Shown: positions 44,544-54,803, counted from the stretch's first letter. The stretch: 64,000 bases of DNA from Alteromonas genovensis (GCF_010500895.1 NZ_JAAAWO010000003.1:186001-250000); one strand, 5' to 3'. Numbers and translations: made by a program. The notes: generated by a model from the sequence alone, not told the origin.

Positions 44544-45220
44544 GCACTGAAATAAACGTAGACGCAAATGCAGGCACAGATTCGGGTATGAACAAGCAAC
44601 AAACCACCTTATTTTTGCTGGATAACGTAGACTCTTTTACCTACAACTTGGTAGACGAACTCAGAACATTGAATCTAGATATCAAAGTTTACCGTAATAC
44701 CGTGTCTGCCGACTTATTATTTGAGCGAATGCAGGAGCAAGCGCAGAAAAGCTCGGTGTTGCTGATGCTTTCTCCAGGGCCAGGTGCGCCAAGCGATGCA
44801 GGCTGCATGCCTGCACTTTTAGAGAAGGTGGCAGGTACATTCCCTGTAATTGGGATCTGTTTGGGACATCAAGCCATTGTAGAATACTACGGCGGTGTTG
44901 TAGGTCGTGCTACGCAGGTGATGCATGGGAAGTCCTCTGCCATAACGCATTCTGAAAAAGGCATGTTTGAAGGTTTGCAACAACCGCTGCACGTAGCGAG
45001 ATATCATTCACTAGTCGCACACTCTTTACCAGATAACCTGACGGCGTGTGCGTCTTGTGTGAACGACGATGGTAGCGAAGCTATTATGGCAGTGTACAAC
45101 GATACTGATCACATGCTTGGTTTTCAATTTCATCCTGAGTCAATACTGACAGCACAGGGAAGTTTGTTATTAAAACAAAGTATCGATTACTTAACCTCAC
45201 AAGGAACTGCTCATGCTTAA
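44540..45220 (+). CDS. trpG: Anthranilate synthase component II (glutamine amidotransferase)
   Basis: The 226-residue class I glutamine amidotransferase supplies ammonia to TrpE. The catalytic Cys107 is in ICLGHQ, the His/Glu pair in FQFHPESIL, and LLDNVDSFTYNLVDEL, LSPGPGAPSDAG are typical. TrpG is separate and not fused to TrpD. The first 16 residues are an extension; ATG 44588 is an alternative, but the ATGA overlap with trpE and AGGAA support 44540. It overlaps trpD by 8 bp. Confidence 0.95.
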   Translation: MSTEINVDANAGTDSGMNKQQTTLFLLDNVDSFTYNLVDELRTLNLDIKVYRNTVSADLLFERMQEQAQKSSVLLMLSPGPGAPSDAGCMPALLEKVAGTFPVIGICLGHQAIVEYYGGVVGRATQVMHGKSSAITHSEKGMFEGLQQPLHVARYHSLVAHSLPDNLTACASCVNDDGSEAIMAVYNDTDHMLGFQFHPESILTAQGSLLLKQSIDYLTSQGTAHA

Positions 45221-46244
45221 TGCCGCCAAACTACTTGAGCAACTAATGCTGCGAGAATCGCTGTCTCAAACTGAATCATTTAGTTTGTTTAATAGTATAA
45301 TGCACGGTGAGCAAAGCGATGCCATGATTGCTGCTGTTCTCACTTCGCTTAAAATAAAAAAAGAGTCGCCTGGAGAAATTGCAGGCGCCGCCAGTGCAAT
45401 GGTAGCAAACGCATTGCCCTTCCCTTCGCCCGATTATGAATTTGCCGATATTGTTGGTACGGGTGGTGACGGACATAACACAATTAACATATCGAGTGCG
45501 GCGGGCGTTGTGGCTGCTGCATGTGGCGTAAAAGTAGCGAAACACGGTAACAAAAGCGTGTCGAGCAAGTCTGGCTCCGCCGACCTTTTTCGCCAGTTTG
45601 GGTTGAACTTAGAGATAAGCCCTGAGCTGTCTCGTCAATGTTTAGATGAAGCAAATTTCACATTTCTTTTTGCCCCCGTCTATCACGCTGGCATGAGATA
45701 CGCAGCCCCCGTGCGCGCTGCCCTTAAGACACGAACTCTGTTTAATATTTTAGGCCCTTTGGCTAACCCTGCGGGTCCAACTCACGGCGTTTTCGGAGTA
45801 TACTCACCCGAGTTGCTTGAACCGTATGCAAAAACCCTTATGCTGCTCGGTCACCATAGAGCGATGATCGTTCACGGCGACGGATTAGACGAGTTAGCGC
45901 TTCATGGTGAATCGATTATTTACGACCTTGAGCATGGCGACATTCGAGAACTAACCGTGACGGCAAAAGATTTTGGTCTTTCAAGTTACCCGCTTTCTGC
46001 CATCGAAGGTGGAGAGCCTGAAGAAAACAGAAAATATATTCAAGCGGCGTTAAACGGTGAAGGCAAAGAAGCCCACCGCGCTGCAATAGCCATGAACTGC
46101 GGAGCATTACTTAAAGTAACCGGAAAAGTTAATAACTTTAAGGATGGCGCAGAAATGGCAATGGAAGCAATGAAAAAAGGTGCGCCCATGCAGGTGTTAT
46201 CAGTTGTTGCAAAAATTACTCAGGAGGTAGGCACGAATGGCTAA
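45213..46244 (+). CDS. trpD: Anthranilate phosphoribosyltransferase
   Basis: The 343-residue TrpD transfers phosphoribose from PRPP to anthranilate. The PRPP site VGTGGDGHNTINISSAAG, KHGNKSVSSKSGSADL, HAGMRYAAPVRAALKTRTLFNILGPLANPA and VHGDGLDEL are all intact. The length is normal. It overlaps both trpG and trpCF by 8 bp, so translation is coupled along the operon. Confidence 0.96.
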   Translation: MLNAAKLLEQLMLRESLSQTESFSLFNSIMHGEQSDAMIAAVLTSLKIKKESPGEIAGAASAMVANALPFPSPDYEFADIVGTGGDGHNTINISSAAGVVAAACGVKVAKHGNKSVSSKSGSADLFRQFGLNLEISPELSRQCLDEANFTFLFAPVYHAGMRYAAPVRAALKTRTLFNILGPLANPAGPTHGVFGVYSPELLEPYAKTLMLLGHHRAMIVHGDGLDELALHGESIIYDLEHGDIRELTVTAKDFGLSSYPLSAIEGGEPEENRKYIQAALNGEGKEAHRAAIAMNCGALLKVTGKVNNFKDGAEMAMEAMKKGAPMQVLSVVAKITQEVGTNG

Positions 46245-47634
46245 TGTGCTTGAGAAAATAGTTGCCGATAAAAGAGAGGAAGTGGAAGCACGAAAAATTG
46301 CGCTGCCACTTGAGTCGTTCAAAGCACAGCTAACGCCGTCGCAAAAAAGTCTTTTTGCTGCGCTTAGCGAGCCAAACGCGGGCTTTATTTTCGAATGCAA
46401 AAAGGCGTCGCCGTCTAAAGGGCTCATTAGAGAAAATTTCGATTTAGACGAAATTCTTGAAGCTTATACGCCTTATGCTGCCGGCATCTCGGTACTGACC
46501 GATGAAAAATACTTTCAAGGTACTTTTGAATACCTGTCTTACGTGACTGAGCGCGTTGCGCAACCGGTGCTTAATAAAGACTTTTTTGTTGACACCTACC
46601 AAGTGTATCTTGCTCGTCACTACAATGCCGATGCCGTGCTGTTAATGCTAAGCGTGCTTGACGATACCAGCTACAGAGAGCTTGCTGATGCTGCTGATTC
46701 ACTCGGTTTAGATATTCTTACCGAAGTAAGCAACGAAGAAGAGATGAAGCGAGCTATCGCTCTTGAAGCGGGCATTATTGGTATAAACAATCGCGACTTG
46801 CGAGATTTATCAACCGACTTGGCCACTACCGAGCGGTTGGTTCCTATGCTTGAAAGTGCGACGCACGATTTTGTGGTTATCTCTGAATCTGGCATTTATA
46901 CCCACGAAGATGTATTGCGATTAGCCTCTGTCTCTCAAGGGTTTCTTGTTGGTAGCGCACTCATGGCGCAAGCTGACCTCCCTCGCGCGGTAAAAACCTT
47001 GCTTAACGGTGCAGTGAAAGTATGCGGTCTTACTAGTAAAGAACACGCTGCTATGGCCTTTGAAAAAGGAGCAAGCTTTGGTGGTTTAATCTTTGCTGAA
47101 AAATCACCACGATGGGTAAGTAAAGATACAGCATTATCGATAACGCGGTCTGTGCCAGGGGCTTACGTTGGCGTAGTGGTTAATCACGCTATTGATGAGG
47201 TTGTCGACCTTGCCGTTTCACTGAATCTATTTGCTGTTCAGCTCCACGGTAATGAAGATAGCGCCTATATCGCAGAACTCGCGAGCAAGTTACCTAAGAC
47301 ATGTGAAATTTGGGTAGCAGTAGGTGTAACCGATAGCATTCCTAACAGTGTGGACAGTCACTTAAATAACGACGCCGTTCATCGCGTACTTTTAGACTGC
47401 CAGGTGGGCAAAGCAAAAGGCGGTACGGGTGAGTCGTTTGATTGGTCGTTACTTGACGATATTCAACAAAAGCAAAAAATTATACTTGCAGGCGGTATTA
47501 GCCCTGACAACGTTGAAGATGCTATAGCCACAGGCTGCGGCGTACTTGACGTAAACTCTGGTGTAGAAAACGCGCTAGGCAATAAGTCAGCAGAAAAGCT
47601 GACCGAACTATTCACGGTTTGCCGCCGCTACTAA
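46237..47634 (+). CDS. trpCF: Bifunctional indole-3-glycerol-phosphate synthase / PRA isomerase
   Basis: This 465-residue fusion has TrpC at residues 1-255 ([13 protein letters not shown] with catalytic Lys, [33 protein letters not shown]) and TrpF at about 262-465 (VKVCGLT with catalytic Cys, [37 protein letters not shown]). The fused form is typical of gammaproteobacteria. Codons 372-376 (VDSHL) form a variant copy of the dispersed motif, in the TrpF half. Confidence 0.95.
   Translation: MANVLEKIVADKREEVEARKIALPLESFKAQLTPSQKSLFAALSEPNAGFIFECKKASPSKGLIRENFDLDEILEAYTPYAAGISVLTDEKYFQGTFEYLSYVTERVAQPVLNKDFFVDTYQVYLARHYNADAVLLMLSVLDDTSYRELADAADSLGLDILTEVSNEEEMKRAIALEAGIIGINNRDLRDLSTDLATTERLVPMLESATHDFVVISESGIYTHEDVLRLASVSQGFLVGSALMAQADLPRAVKTLLNGAVKVCGLTSKEHAAMAFEKGASFGGLIFAEKSPRWVSKDTALSITRSVPGAYVGVVVNHAIDEVVDLAVSLNLFAVQLHGNEDSAYIAELASKLPKTCEIWVAVGVTDSIPNSVDSHLNNDAVHRVLLDCQVGKAKGGTGESFDWSLLDDIQQKQKIILAGGISPDNVEDAIATGCGVLDVNSGVENALGNKSAEKLTELFTVCRRY
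47350..47366 (+). repeat. Variant motif copy inside trpCF
   Basis: GTGGACAGTCACTTAAA is the AGTC variant of the motif, read V-D-S-H-L-N in the TrpF domain of the fusion. The same variant occurs between genes at 51065 and 56259. Confidence 0.8.
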
Positions 47635-47654
47635 TATTAAAAACAGGACAACGT

Positions 47655-48836
47655 ATGAACCAACTTGATACAAAATTTGGCGAATTTGGTGGCATGTACG
47701 TGCCCGAATTGCTAATACCAGCGCTTGATCAGCTGGAAAAAGAATTCTTAGACGCAAAAGAAGACCCTAGCTTTAACAAAGAGTTTCTATCACTGCTTAA
47801 AGACTATGCGGGTCGCCCGACTGCGATGACGCTAACTCGTAATTTAGTGAGCAACCCTAAGGTAAAGCTTTACCTAAAACGTGAAGATTTACTTCATGGT
47901 GGCGCGCATAAGACCAACCAAGTGCTAGGACAGGCTTTACTGACTAAGCGCATGGGTAAAAAAGAAGTTATCGCTGAAACAGGTGCTGGACAGCACGGTG
48001 TAGCAACAGCACTAGCCTGCGCGTTACTTGGCCTTAAAGCACGTATTTATATGGGTGCTAAAGACGTTGAGCGCCAAGCGCCTAACGTATTTAGAATGAA
48101 GCTGATGGGCGCTGAAGTCATTCCTGTGAACGCGGGCTCTGGTACGCTGAAAGATGCCGTAAACGAAGCTATGCGTGACTGGTCTGCAAACTATGATACT
48201 GCGCACTACCTATTAGGTACCGCCGCAGGACCACACCCTTTCCCAACAATTGTTCGCGAATATCACCGCATGATGGGTGAAGAAACCCGTGCACAAATTA
48301 TGGAAAAAGAAGGCCGACTACCTGACGCCGTGGTTGCATGTGTAGGCGGTGGTTCAAACGCGATTGGTATGTTTGCTGACTTTATTGATGAGCCTTCAGT
48401 TCGCTTAGTAGGCGTAGAGCCTGCTGGTAAAGGCATTCACACTAAAGACCACGGCGCGACTATTGTAACGGGCACAAAAGGTATATTGCATGGTGCTTAC
48501 ACCTTTATCATGCAAGATAATGAAGGTCAGATTGAAGAAAGCTATTCCGTATCTGCTGGCTTAGATTATCCAGCTGTTGGCCCCCAGCATGCTTATTTGC
48601 ATGATATTGGCCGCGCAGAATATGTTGCAGCTACCGATGAAGAAGCGCTTAATGCCTTTAAATTGCTGGCCCGCAAAGAAGGTATTATTCCAGCACTTGA
48701 GCCATCTCACGCACTAGCTCACGCCTTAAACATGGCGGATGAGGCTGAAGAAGAAACCATTATCGTTGTTAATCTTTCGGGTCGTGGCGATAAAGATTTA
48801 GAGCATGTAATCAGAGTGTTAGGAGACGATATATAA
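47655..48836 (+). CDS. trpB: Tryptophan synthase beta chain
   Basis: This PLP-dependent subunit of about 393 residues joins indole and serine. The PLP lysine is Lys86 in [18 protein letters not shown], with [17 protein letters not shown], the phosphate-binding GGGSNAIG, and HDIGRAEY. The frame can open at 47619, but ATG 47655 has AGGA upstream and gives the standard start [18 protein letters not shown]. One base overlaps trpA (TAATG). Confidence 0.96.
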   Translation: MNQLDTKFGEFGGMYVPELLIPALDQLEKEFLDAKEDPSFNKEFLSLLKDYAGRPTAMTLTRNLVSNPKVKLYLKREDLLHGGAHKTNQVLGQALLTKRMGKKEVIAETGAGQHGVATALACALLGLKARIYMGAKDVERQAPNVFRMKLMGAEVIPVNAGSGTLKDAVNEAMRDWSANYDTAHYLLGTAAGPHPFPTIVREYHRMMGEETRAQIMEKEGRLPDAVVACVGGGSNAIGMFADFIDEPSVRLVGVEPAGKGIHTKDHGATIVTGTKGILHGAYTFIMQDNEGQIEESYSVSAGLDYPAVGPQHAYLHDIGRAEYVAATDEEALNAFKLLARKEGIIPALEPSHALAHALNMADEAEEETIIVVNLSGRGDKDLEHVIRVLGDDI

Positions 48837-49645
48837 TGGATAGATATGCAGACATGTTCGCTCGTCTTGACGAGAAAAACCAAGGCGCTTTTGTTCCGTT
48901 TGTTATGGTGGCAGACCCAGACTTAGCTCAATCTGAAGCCATTATTTGCCAGCTTGTAGAAAGTGGCGCTGATGCACTAGAGTTAGGTATTCCATACTCA
49001 GACCCAATTGCAGATGGCCCGACAATTCAGGCGGCGAGTATTCGCGCGCTTAGCCACAAAACGAAAGTTGCTGACTGTATGGCGCTGATTTCTCGCGTTA
49101 GAGCCAAATACCCCGACGTTCCAATCGGTTTGCTGCTTTACAGCAACCTTGTTATGGCAAAAGGTATTAGCAACTTTTACGAAAACGCTCGCGATTCAGG
49201 TGTCGACTCTATTTTGGTTGCTGATGTGCCAATTCGCGAAGCGAAACCATTTCAAGAAGCGGCAGAGAAAACGGGTGTTTCTCAAATTCTTATTGCACCA
49301 CCTAATGCAACTGATGAGACTATGGAGAAAATTGGCGAGTATTCAAAAGGCTATACCTATTTACTAGGTCGCGCAGGGGTAACCGGCGCCGAGACGGCTG
49401 CTAATGTGCCGGCTTCTGAGCTAATTGAGCGCCTTGAAAAGCATAAAGCTGCTCCTGCACTGTTAGGTTTTGGTATTTCAACCCCTGAGCAGGTGAAAAC
49501 CGCTATTGACGCTGGCGCTGCAGGTGCCATCTCTGGTTCAGCCACAGTGAATATCATTGCTGCAAACTTAGGTGAAAATGAAAAGATGCTCAGTGAGCTA
49601 GGTAGCTTTGTATCGGCAATGAAAGCCGCAACAACGAAGGGCTAA
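48836..49645 (+). CDS. trpA: Tryptophan synthase alpha chain
   Basis: The 269-residue TIM-barrel subunit cleaves indole-3-glycerol phosphate. Catalytic Glu49 ([11 protein letters not shown]) and Asp60 (ADGPTIQ) fall at the same numbers as in E. coli, and the loop [11 protein letters not shown] and GRAGVTGA are present. Last biosynthetic gene of the operon; yciI follows by 5 bp. Confidence 0.96.
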   Translation: MDRYADMFARLDEKNQGAFVPFVMVADPDLAQSEAIICQLVESGADALELGIPYSDPIADGPTIQAASIRALSHKTKVADCMALISRVRAKYPDVPIGLLLYSNLVMAKGISNFYENARDSGVDSILVADVPIREAKPFQEAAEKTGVSQILIAPPNATDETMEKIGEYSKGYTYLLGRAGVTGAETAANVPASELIERLEKHKAAPALLGFGISTPEQVKTAIDAGAAGAISGSATVNIIAANLGENEKMLSELGSFVSAMKAATTKG

Positions 49646-49650
49646 CCACT

Positions 49651-49950
49651 ATGTTATATATGATTTGCGCAACTGATGTGGCAGACAGTTTAGATAAGCG
49701 ACTTGCTGCAAGACCTGCGCATTTAGAAAGATTGAACGCGCTAAAGGATGAAGGCCGCTTGGTGATAGCTGGCCCCTTCCCTGCTATCGACAGCCCTGAT
49801 CCTGGCCCTGCAGGTTTTACAGGGTCATTAGTTGTGGCAGAGTTTGATTCGCTGGAAGACGCGCAGGCTTGGGCAGATAGCGACCCGTATATTGAGGCTG
49901 GCGTTTACGAAAGCGTTATTGTAAAACCTTATAAGAAAGTATTGCCTTAG
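49651..49950 (+). CDS. yciI: YciI family protein
   Basis: The 99-residue ferredoxin-like-fold protein of the YCII family has the conserved His and Asp pattern ([27 protein letters not shown]). E. coli yciI lies close to the trp region too. Here it is the last gene of the trp operon, before a long hairpin. The family is thought to include small hydrolase- or dehydrochlorinase-like enzymes; the function is unknown. Confidence 0.9.
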   Translation: MLYMICATDVADSLDKRLAARPAHLERLNALKDEGRLVIAGPFPAIDSPDPGPAGFTGSLVVAEFDSLEDAQAWADSDPYIEAGVYESVIVKPYKKVLP

Positions 49951-50021
49951 GGCTGGATGTTTTCACTGCGTTTCTATGAATGCAGTGATGCAATACCTAT
50001 AAGCTTGTAGCGTGCTTAACG

Positions 50022-50087
50022 AAAAAAGCTTGGTGCTTAAGAGTGAATGTTTGAAAACATGTCTTTCTTTTCACCAAGCTTTTTTTA
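50022..50087. terminator. Terminator at the end of the trp operon
   Basis: Perfect 14-bp arms AAAAAAGCTTGGTG (50022-50035) and CACCAAGCTTTTTT (50072-50085) enclose 36 bases. T runs exist on both strands, so it can also stop the converging gene at 50598-50134. Confidence 0.75.
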
Positions 50088-50133
50088 TTTCTGCCTTAGG
50101 TAAATGCGCTTTAGGCCTTTTAATCCCAAAAAA

Positions 50134-50598
50134 TCACAAATTTACTGTGTCGTGATTGCCCATTTCTTCAGGCTGTACGTTTTTCCCTGTTAGCATTTTA
50201 AATACGCCCTTTAGAGATGGGTCTGCGTCCCAAATTTCCGCGTCATTGAGCTCGAACCTAAGCATCAGAAGGTGTGGATCTTCTTTACCTTTTTCGTACC
50301 ACGCTTCCACAGGGTTAGACCAATATTTATCAATAATTTCTGGGCGATTTTCAGTCACTAATGTGCCGCGAATACAGGCAAACACATCATGACCTTTAGA
50401 TGCAAAGTGGATCATTGCCTTTCCACCCTTCGCTATTCTATTTTCCTTAGTGGTGTAAAACCAAAACATGCCGTTGGCTTCACTATCTAACTGGGCATAC
50501 ATTGGCTCTGCATGCATGTCCTCATTCACAAGGCTCACCATAACTTTTGGGCTTTCTGACATTGCCTTCCACATTTTCGTTGTAATATCGCTAGACAT
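50134..50598 (-). CDS. Pyridoxamine 5-prime-phosphate oxidase-like (general stress) protein
   Basis: This 154-residue split-barrel flavin-binding protein resembles general stress protein 26. Typical segments are KMWKAMSESPKVMVSLVN, MFWFYTTKENRIAKGG, VFACIRGTLVTENRPEIIDKYW and PVEAWYEKGKEDPHLLMLRFELNDAEIWD. It likely binds FMN or F420-like cofactors in the cytoplasm; the substrate is unknown. A perfect AGGAGG precedes the ATG. Confidence 0.88.
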   Translation of the reverse strand: MSSDITTKMWKAMSESPKVMVSLVNEDMHAEPMYAQLDSEANGMFWFYTTKENRIAKGGKAMIHFASKGHDVFACIRGTLVTENRPEIIDKYWSNPVEAWYEKGKEDPHLLMLRFELNDAEIWDADPSLKGVFKMLTGKNVQPEEMGNHDTVNL

Positions 50599-50867
50599 AA
50601 TTCCTCCTAAAGGATGTGTGTAGTGGCGCTAACTCATTTATGTAGTGATGTTAGTTGGCCGTTTCACTTGATGTAATTACTGAATTAATAAAATAATACA
50701 AAGCATGTGCCATGCCACCACGCAAAATCCACTACTTAAACCCACCTATTAATTTTTTCTCTAAACTAATATCACCACGTAGAAAAACACAGCTTACGCT
50801 CTAAAGACCCTTTGCATCGATCCGTTTACGAAGGCAGTGCTATGGGAGTATGGCAGGCATGTATGGC

Positions 50868-51017
50868 CAGATTGATTCTGAAGATTGACTGTGGACAGAC
50901 ACTCAAACTAACCTCAGATTGATTGAAGGTTAACTCCTATAAACTAGCTATACCCGCGAGTAAATCTTTCAGGCTTGGTCAATCTTTGGAATCCGTAGTC
51001 TTGTGAGCAGATTGATT
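50868..51017 (+). repeat. Three CAGATTGATT words
   Basis: CAGATTGATT occurs at 50868-50877, 50915-50924 and 51008-51017, the last one joined directly to a motif copy. This suggests that longer repeat units once included both sequences. Confidence 0.6.
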
Positions 51018-51212
51018 GTGGACAGACACTTAAATTTTCTTTGGAAATTAGTAGTGGGGAAAAAGTGGACAGTCACTCAAAGTCTCGTATTGAGTGTCTG
51101 TCCATTGTTCATACTTTTATCAATATGGCACCATACTTTGAGTGACTGTCCGCTTTCAACTGTCCCCTTTCGGCACAGTTTCACAATCTAACGAAAATAA
51201 GTGTCTGTCCTC
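50891..51212. repeat. Cluster of six dispersed-motif copies
   Basis: Copies: 50891-50907 plus (GTGGACAGACACTCAAA), 51018-51034 plus (ends CTTAAA), 51065-51081 plus (AGTC variant), 51089-51105 minus, 51137-51153 minus (AGTC variant) and 51197-51212 minus. The pair at 51065/51089 forms an imperfect hairpin with a short loop. The cluster fills most of the 775-bp gap before the PepSY gene. A 62-codon frame (51003-51191) is made of these repeats and is not a gene. Confidence 0.85.
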
Positions 51213-51373
51213 TTTTCATTCTATTACCGACTAGCTCGGTGCCTAATAGGCTACTTGTGTACAGTCTTCTCATCACGAGGTAAACTCATTATAAATTCAG
51301 GATAGGTTCATCATTGTCTTTTATAATCAGATAAATTAGTGAGCCTGAGCACATCTTTTCATAGTGAGGTTTT

Positions 51374-51643
51374 ATGTGGTTATCGCTTAGAGCAACAATG
51401 TTTAGCGTTATATTTACACTGTTGAGTGTAAATAGCGCCTATGCTCAGCAAAGTACAAGCGGTGAACTGTCAAAAAGCCAAGCCGCTTCACGAGCCAGTA
51501 GTGCCGAAAATGGTCGCGTATTGAAGATTGAGCAAACCTCGACAAAATACCGCGTAAAGGTACTAAAAAAGTCTGGCCGAGTTGTTTCTGTGGAAGTTGA
51601 TAAACGTTCAGGTAAAGTTAAAAAGTCTAAAGACAAGGGTTAA
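51374..51643 (+). CDS. Small secreted PepSY-domain protein
   Basis: The 89-residue protein has a signal peptide ending SAYAQQ and a short PepSY-like domain: LSKSQAASRASSAENGRVLKIEQTSTKYRVKVLKKSGRVVSVEVDKRSGKV. PepSY proteins are thought to inhibit proteases or regulate nearby sensor kinases. It is 1 bp from the response-regulator start, so PepSY, regulator and kinase form one operon, a known kind of arrangement. Confidence 0.82.
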   Translation: MWLSLRATMFSVIFTLLSVNSAYAQQSTSGELSKSQAASRASSAENGRVLKIEQTSTKYRVKVLKKSGRVVSVEVDKRSGKVKKSKDKG

Positions 51644-51644
51644 C

Positions 51645-52319
51645 ATGCGAATTTTAATAGCTGAGGATGATAGTAGACTTCTAACGCAACTTGATGCTCT
51701 CTTACAGCAAAACGGATACAGTGTTGACCTTGCAGATAATGGGGAGCACGCCCTATTTCTCATAAAGGAATACAGGTACGATTTAGCAATAATCGATATA
51801 GGTATGCCAAAACTAGATGGCTTTGAAGTAATTCGCCAAGCTCGCAAAGATAATATAGCCTGCCCTATTCTAATATTAACAGCTCGTGACAGATGGCAGG
51901 AAAAAGTAGAAGGCCTTGATGCTGGCGCTGACGACTATTTAACTAAACCGTTTCATAACGAAGAGCTCCTCGCACGAGCTAAAGCTCTCATTCGCAGAGC
52001 TTCCGGCCAAGCCAACCCTACTATACAATTTGGCCCACTATCCTTAAATACGGTGTCTGAAGAGCTTTGCGTCAATGATAAATCTTTTGATCTGACTGCT
52101 TACGAATATAAGGTTATGGAGTATTTGATGATGAACCCGCAAAAGGTTGTCTCAAAAACCGAGCTTACCGAACATATTTACGATCAGGATTTTGATTTAG
52201 ACAGCAATGTCATTGAAGTATTTATTGGACGACTTCGCAAAAAACTCGACCCTGACGGAAGCTTAAAGCCTATTGAGACTTTAAGAGGCCGAGGTTATCG
52301 GATAAACCGTAGCTTATGA
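51645..52319 (+). CDS. OmpR-family response regulator (PhoP/QseB type)
   Basis: The 224-residue regulator has a receiver domain with IAEDDSRLL, phospho-acceptor Asp51 in IIDIGMPKLDG and TKPF, then a winged helix with SFDLTAYEYKVMEYLMMNPQKVVSKTELTEHIY and LRGRGYRI. The frame can open at 51582 inside the PepSY gene; ATG 51645 gives the standard start MRILIAEDD. It overlaps the kinase gene by 4 bp. Confidence 0.93.
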   Translation: MRILIAEDDSRLLTQLDALLQQNGYSVDLADNGEHALFLIKEYRYDLAIIDIGMPKLDGFEVIRQARKDNIACPILILTARDRWQEKVEGLDAGADDYLTKPFHNEELLARAKALIRRASGQANPTIQFGPLSLNTVSEELCVNDKSFDLTAYEYKVMEYLMMNPQKVVSKTELTEHIYDQDFDLDSNVIEVFIGRLRKKLDPDGSLKPIETLRGRGYRINRSL

Positions 52320-53644
52320 GGCAACTATCACTTCGCGTGAGAAGTGTATTATTGGCAATAACTCTTCTTGCGTTATTCGCGCCTTTTACCGTGATCATTT
52401 TAGAAGAGGCGTTTACTGAAAGCCTCACTGAAGCCAAGATGAGTGAATTGCGCCTAATGAATTTAGGGTTGCTATCAGCTTTCGAATTAGAAGGTGATAA
52501 CCCCTTTATGCCTGACTTGCTCTTTGAAGAGCAACTCAACTTACCCGGTTCAGGGTACTTAGGCATCATTGTTTTTCGCGACCGTGTTATCTGGCAATCG
52601 GCATCTGCATTAGAATACTTTTTCACACCGCCAAATTTTGATGTGTCCGTTGGCAACGAACTGTTTACCGACACTTATCATCCTAGTTTTGATAAAGGTG
52701 AGGAGTATTTTGTTTACGCCTTTACTGCTGAATTTTTATCGAGCAAAGATTTCGAACCCGTTCACTTTTATATATTCAACGATAAACTGTTGTTCGAAAA
52801 GGAACGCAAAACCTTTTTAGCGACTACTTGGCAATGGATAAGCACCTTATGTATTGCCCTCCTTCTTTTTATTATCACAGGTATCAGCGTGTTATTAGTC
52901 CCCGTTAGAAAACTAATCGAGGAAATTTCACTCGCCTCCAAAGGTAACAAAAGTGAACTCGACAACCACTACCCTGCAGAGTTCGACTCACTTAAACACT
53001 CTATCAACGAGCTTTTGTATTTTGAGGCCGCGCAGCGAAAACGCTATAAAAATAGTTTGGGAGATTTAGCCCACAGTTTAAAAACGCCCCTTGCTGTTGC
53101 TTCAAGTAGTGAAGGCCTTCAGCCAGAAGTAAAAGAATCACTAGCGCAAATTGATAAGATAATTCAGCGTCAGCTAAAGCGCGCTAGCGCCGGCAAAGTG
53201 GGATGGCAAGCGTCCATCGCTATAGAACCGATACTGTTAAAAATAGCTGACGCCATGGACAAAGTTTACCAACACAAACAACTTTCAATTGACATTGATG
53301 TGGCTGACTCGTATCTATTTAAGGGAGACGACACCGACCTGTTAGAGCTCTGTGGTAATCTTTTAGATAATGCCTGTAAAGCGGCTCAGTCACGAATTCG
53401 GGTGCAGGTAACGTCTGATTCCAATTGGCTAAAACTCTCGTTTGACGATGATGGCCCTGGAATTGCTGATGACAAAAAACAGTTTTTATTGGAAAGAGGT
53501 ACTCGGTTAGACACTTACACAGAGGGCCAAGGTATTGGTTTAGCACTAGTGAGCGACTTGGTGTCTATTTATGAGGGTAAATTGCGCATTGAGGACAGTG
53601 ACCTTGGCGGCGCCCGCATCATCATTCAATTTCCTAACCACTAA
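52316..53644 (+). CDS. Sensor histidine kinase (PhoQ-like architecture)
   Basis: The 442-residue kinase has membrane segments at about 11-30 and 172-195 around a periplasmic domain of about 140 residues. The phospho-acceptor is His253 in LAHSLKTPLAV (the H-S-L-K-T-P form found in PhoQ-like kinases), then N box NLLDNACKA, G1 FDDDGPGIADD and G2 GQGIGLALVSDL. The periplasmic domain is not recognisably the Mg-binding PhoQ sensor. ATGA overlap with the regulator gene. Confidence 0.92.
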   Translation: MRQLSLRVRSVLLAITLLALFAPFTVIILEEAFTESLTEAKMSELRLMNLGLLSAFELEGDNPFMPDLLFEEQLNLPGSGYLGIIVFRDRVIWQSASALEYFFTPPNFDVSVGNELFTDTYHPSFDKGEEYFVYAFTAEFLSSKDFEPVHFYIFNDKLLFEKERKTFLATTWQWISTLCIALLLFIITGISVLLVPVRKLIEEISLASKGNKSELDNHYPAEFDSLKHSINELLYFEAAQRKRYKNSLGDLAHSLKTPLAVASSSEGLQPEVKESLAQIDKIIQRQLKRASAGKVGWQASIAIEPILLKIADAMDKVYQHKQLSIDIDVADSYLFKGDDTDLLELCGNLLDNACKAAQSRIRVQVTSDSNWLKLSFDDDGPGIADDKKQFLLERGTRLDTYTEGQGIGLALVSDLVSIYEGKLRIEDSDLGGARIIIQFPNH

Positions 53645-53685
53645 TTCTTTGCGTTGAAATAGCGCGGACCACCCCCTAGGTAAAA

Positions 53686-53734
53686 ATACGTGTCTGTCCG
53701 CTTTTGGTTCAGCTTTGAATTAAGTGTCTGTCCA
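53686..53734 (-). repeat. Two motif copies between kinase and perM-like genes
   Basis: Both copies read AGTGTCTGTCC-type on plus (53686-53702 and 53718-53734), so GGACAGACAC lies on the minus strand. Each is followed on plus by CTTTT. They sit in the gap where the kinase and the PerM-like gene converge. Confidence 0.8.
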
Positions 53735-53762
53735 CTTTTGGATTTAATTGTTCCAATAAAGG

Positions 53763-54803
53763 CTATGCGTTTTTTTCGTTCCCTTCGCTTGAAAGCAATA
53801 CGGCTAGCCATTTACTTTCTTCTCTCGACTCAAGAGCAATTTTCACAACCATGGTGAGCGGAACGGACAGCAACATACCAACGGTTCCTAATAGCCAGCC
53901 CCAAAAGATCAATGAGAGAAAAACGACCAAGGTAGAAAGCCCCATTCCTTTACCCATCAGTCGCGGCTCAACCATATTTCCCATGATGGTATTCACCAGT
54001 AAAAAGCCGAGTGCGGCGAAACCAGCAGAGGCAATACCATACTGAACAAACGCAATAAGCACGGCAGGCACTGCGGCAATGATAGAGCCAATGTTAGGGA
54101 TGAAATTAAGCATAAAGGCGAGCACTGCCCACAGCATGAAGTGGTCTACGCCCATCACGTAAAGCCATGTTCCGATAATGATACCCGTCCCTAAACTTAC
54201 AACGGTTTTAATGGCTAAGTAACTGTTTACTGAGCGAATAAAACGGTCTATGTGCTGTAACTTCATATCCGGGTCTGATAGAGCAATATGCAAGCGTCTC
54301 GGTATACTATCAGCCTCAAACAGCATAAAAATAACCGTAAGAAGAATGAGGAAAAGGTTAGACAGGACGCCTCCCATGCCACTAATAAAGTTAGTCGCGA
54401 CAGACATCGCTGTTGCAGGGTCTAGATGATTAGCAATAAGCTCACTGTTAATGTGAATATTGAAATCGGCTAATTTAGCAACAACCCACTCAAACTCAGA
54501 ATCAAGTTTGCTTCTATATTGAGGCAGGTTTTCTCTGAACTCCGCCATCGATTGACCAACCAGGCCAGCCAAGAGGAATCCGAAAACAACAATAAGTAGT
54601 ATAACAAAAGAGATAGACAACCATTTTGGAACGCCAAAACGCGACGTCCAGTGAATAATTGGACCGCATGCTATTGCAATAAAAACGGATAAGAAAAAAG
54701 GCACCATAATGGCACTTGCTGATTTAACACCAGCCATAACAACAACTAAGCACGCTAACACAACGAGACTTTTTGCTGTTGACGATCGTAGTTCCATAGA
54801 CAT
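53763..54803 (-). CDS. AI-2E/PerM-family membrane protein
   Basis: The 346-residue membrane protein has about eight hydrophobic segments: SLVVLACLVVVMAGVKSASAIMVPFFLSVFIAIACGPII near the start and a late GWLLGTVGMLLSVPLTMVVKIALES. The family includes the TqsA/YdiK/PerM permeases, and some members act as Na+/H+ antiporters. Substrate unknown. Two ATGs (54803 and 54797) are possible starts. Confidence 0.9.
   Translation of the reverse strand: MSMELRSSTAKSLVVLACLVVVMAGVKSASAIMVPFFLSVFIAIACGPIIHWTSRFGVPKWLSISFVILLIVVFGFLLAGLVGQSMAEFRENLPQYRSKLDSEFEWVVAKLADFNIHINSELIANHLDPATAMSVATNFISGMGGVLSNLFLILLTVIFMLFEADSIPRRLHIALSDPDMKLQHIDRFIRSVNSYLAIKTVVSLGTGIIIGTWLYVMGVDHFMLWAVLAFMLNFIPNIGSIIAAVPAVLIAFVQYGIASAGFAALGFLLVNTIMGNMVEPRLMGKGMGLSTLVVFLSLIFWGWLLGTVGMLLSVPLTMVVKIALESREESKWLAVLLSSEGNEKNA

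Noticed and set aside
51003-51191. 62-codon plus frame before the PepSY gene
   Set aside because: It is made almost entirely of the repeat motif copies and has no binding site.
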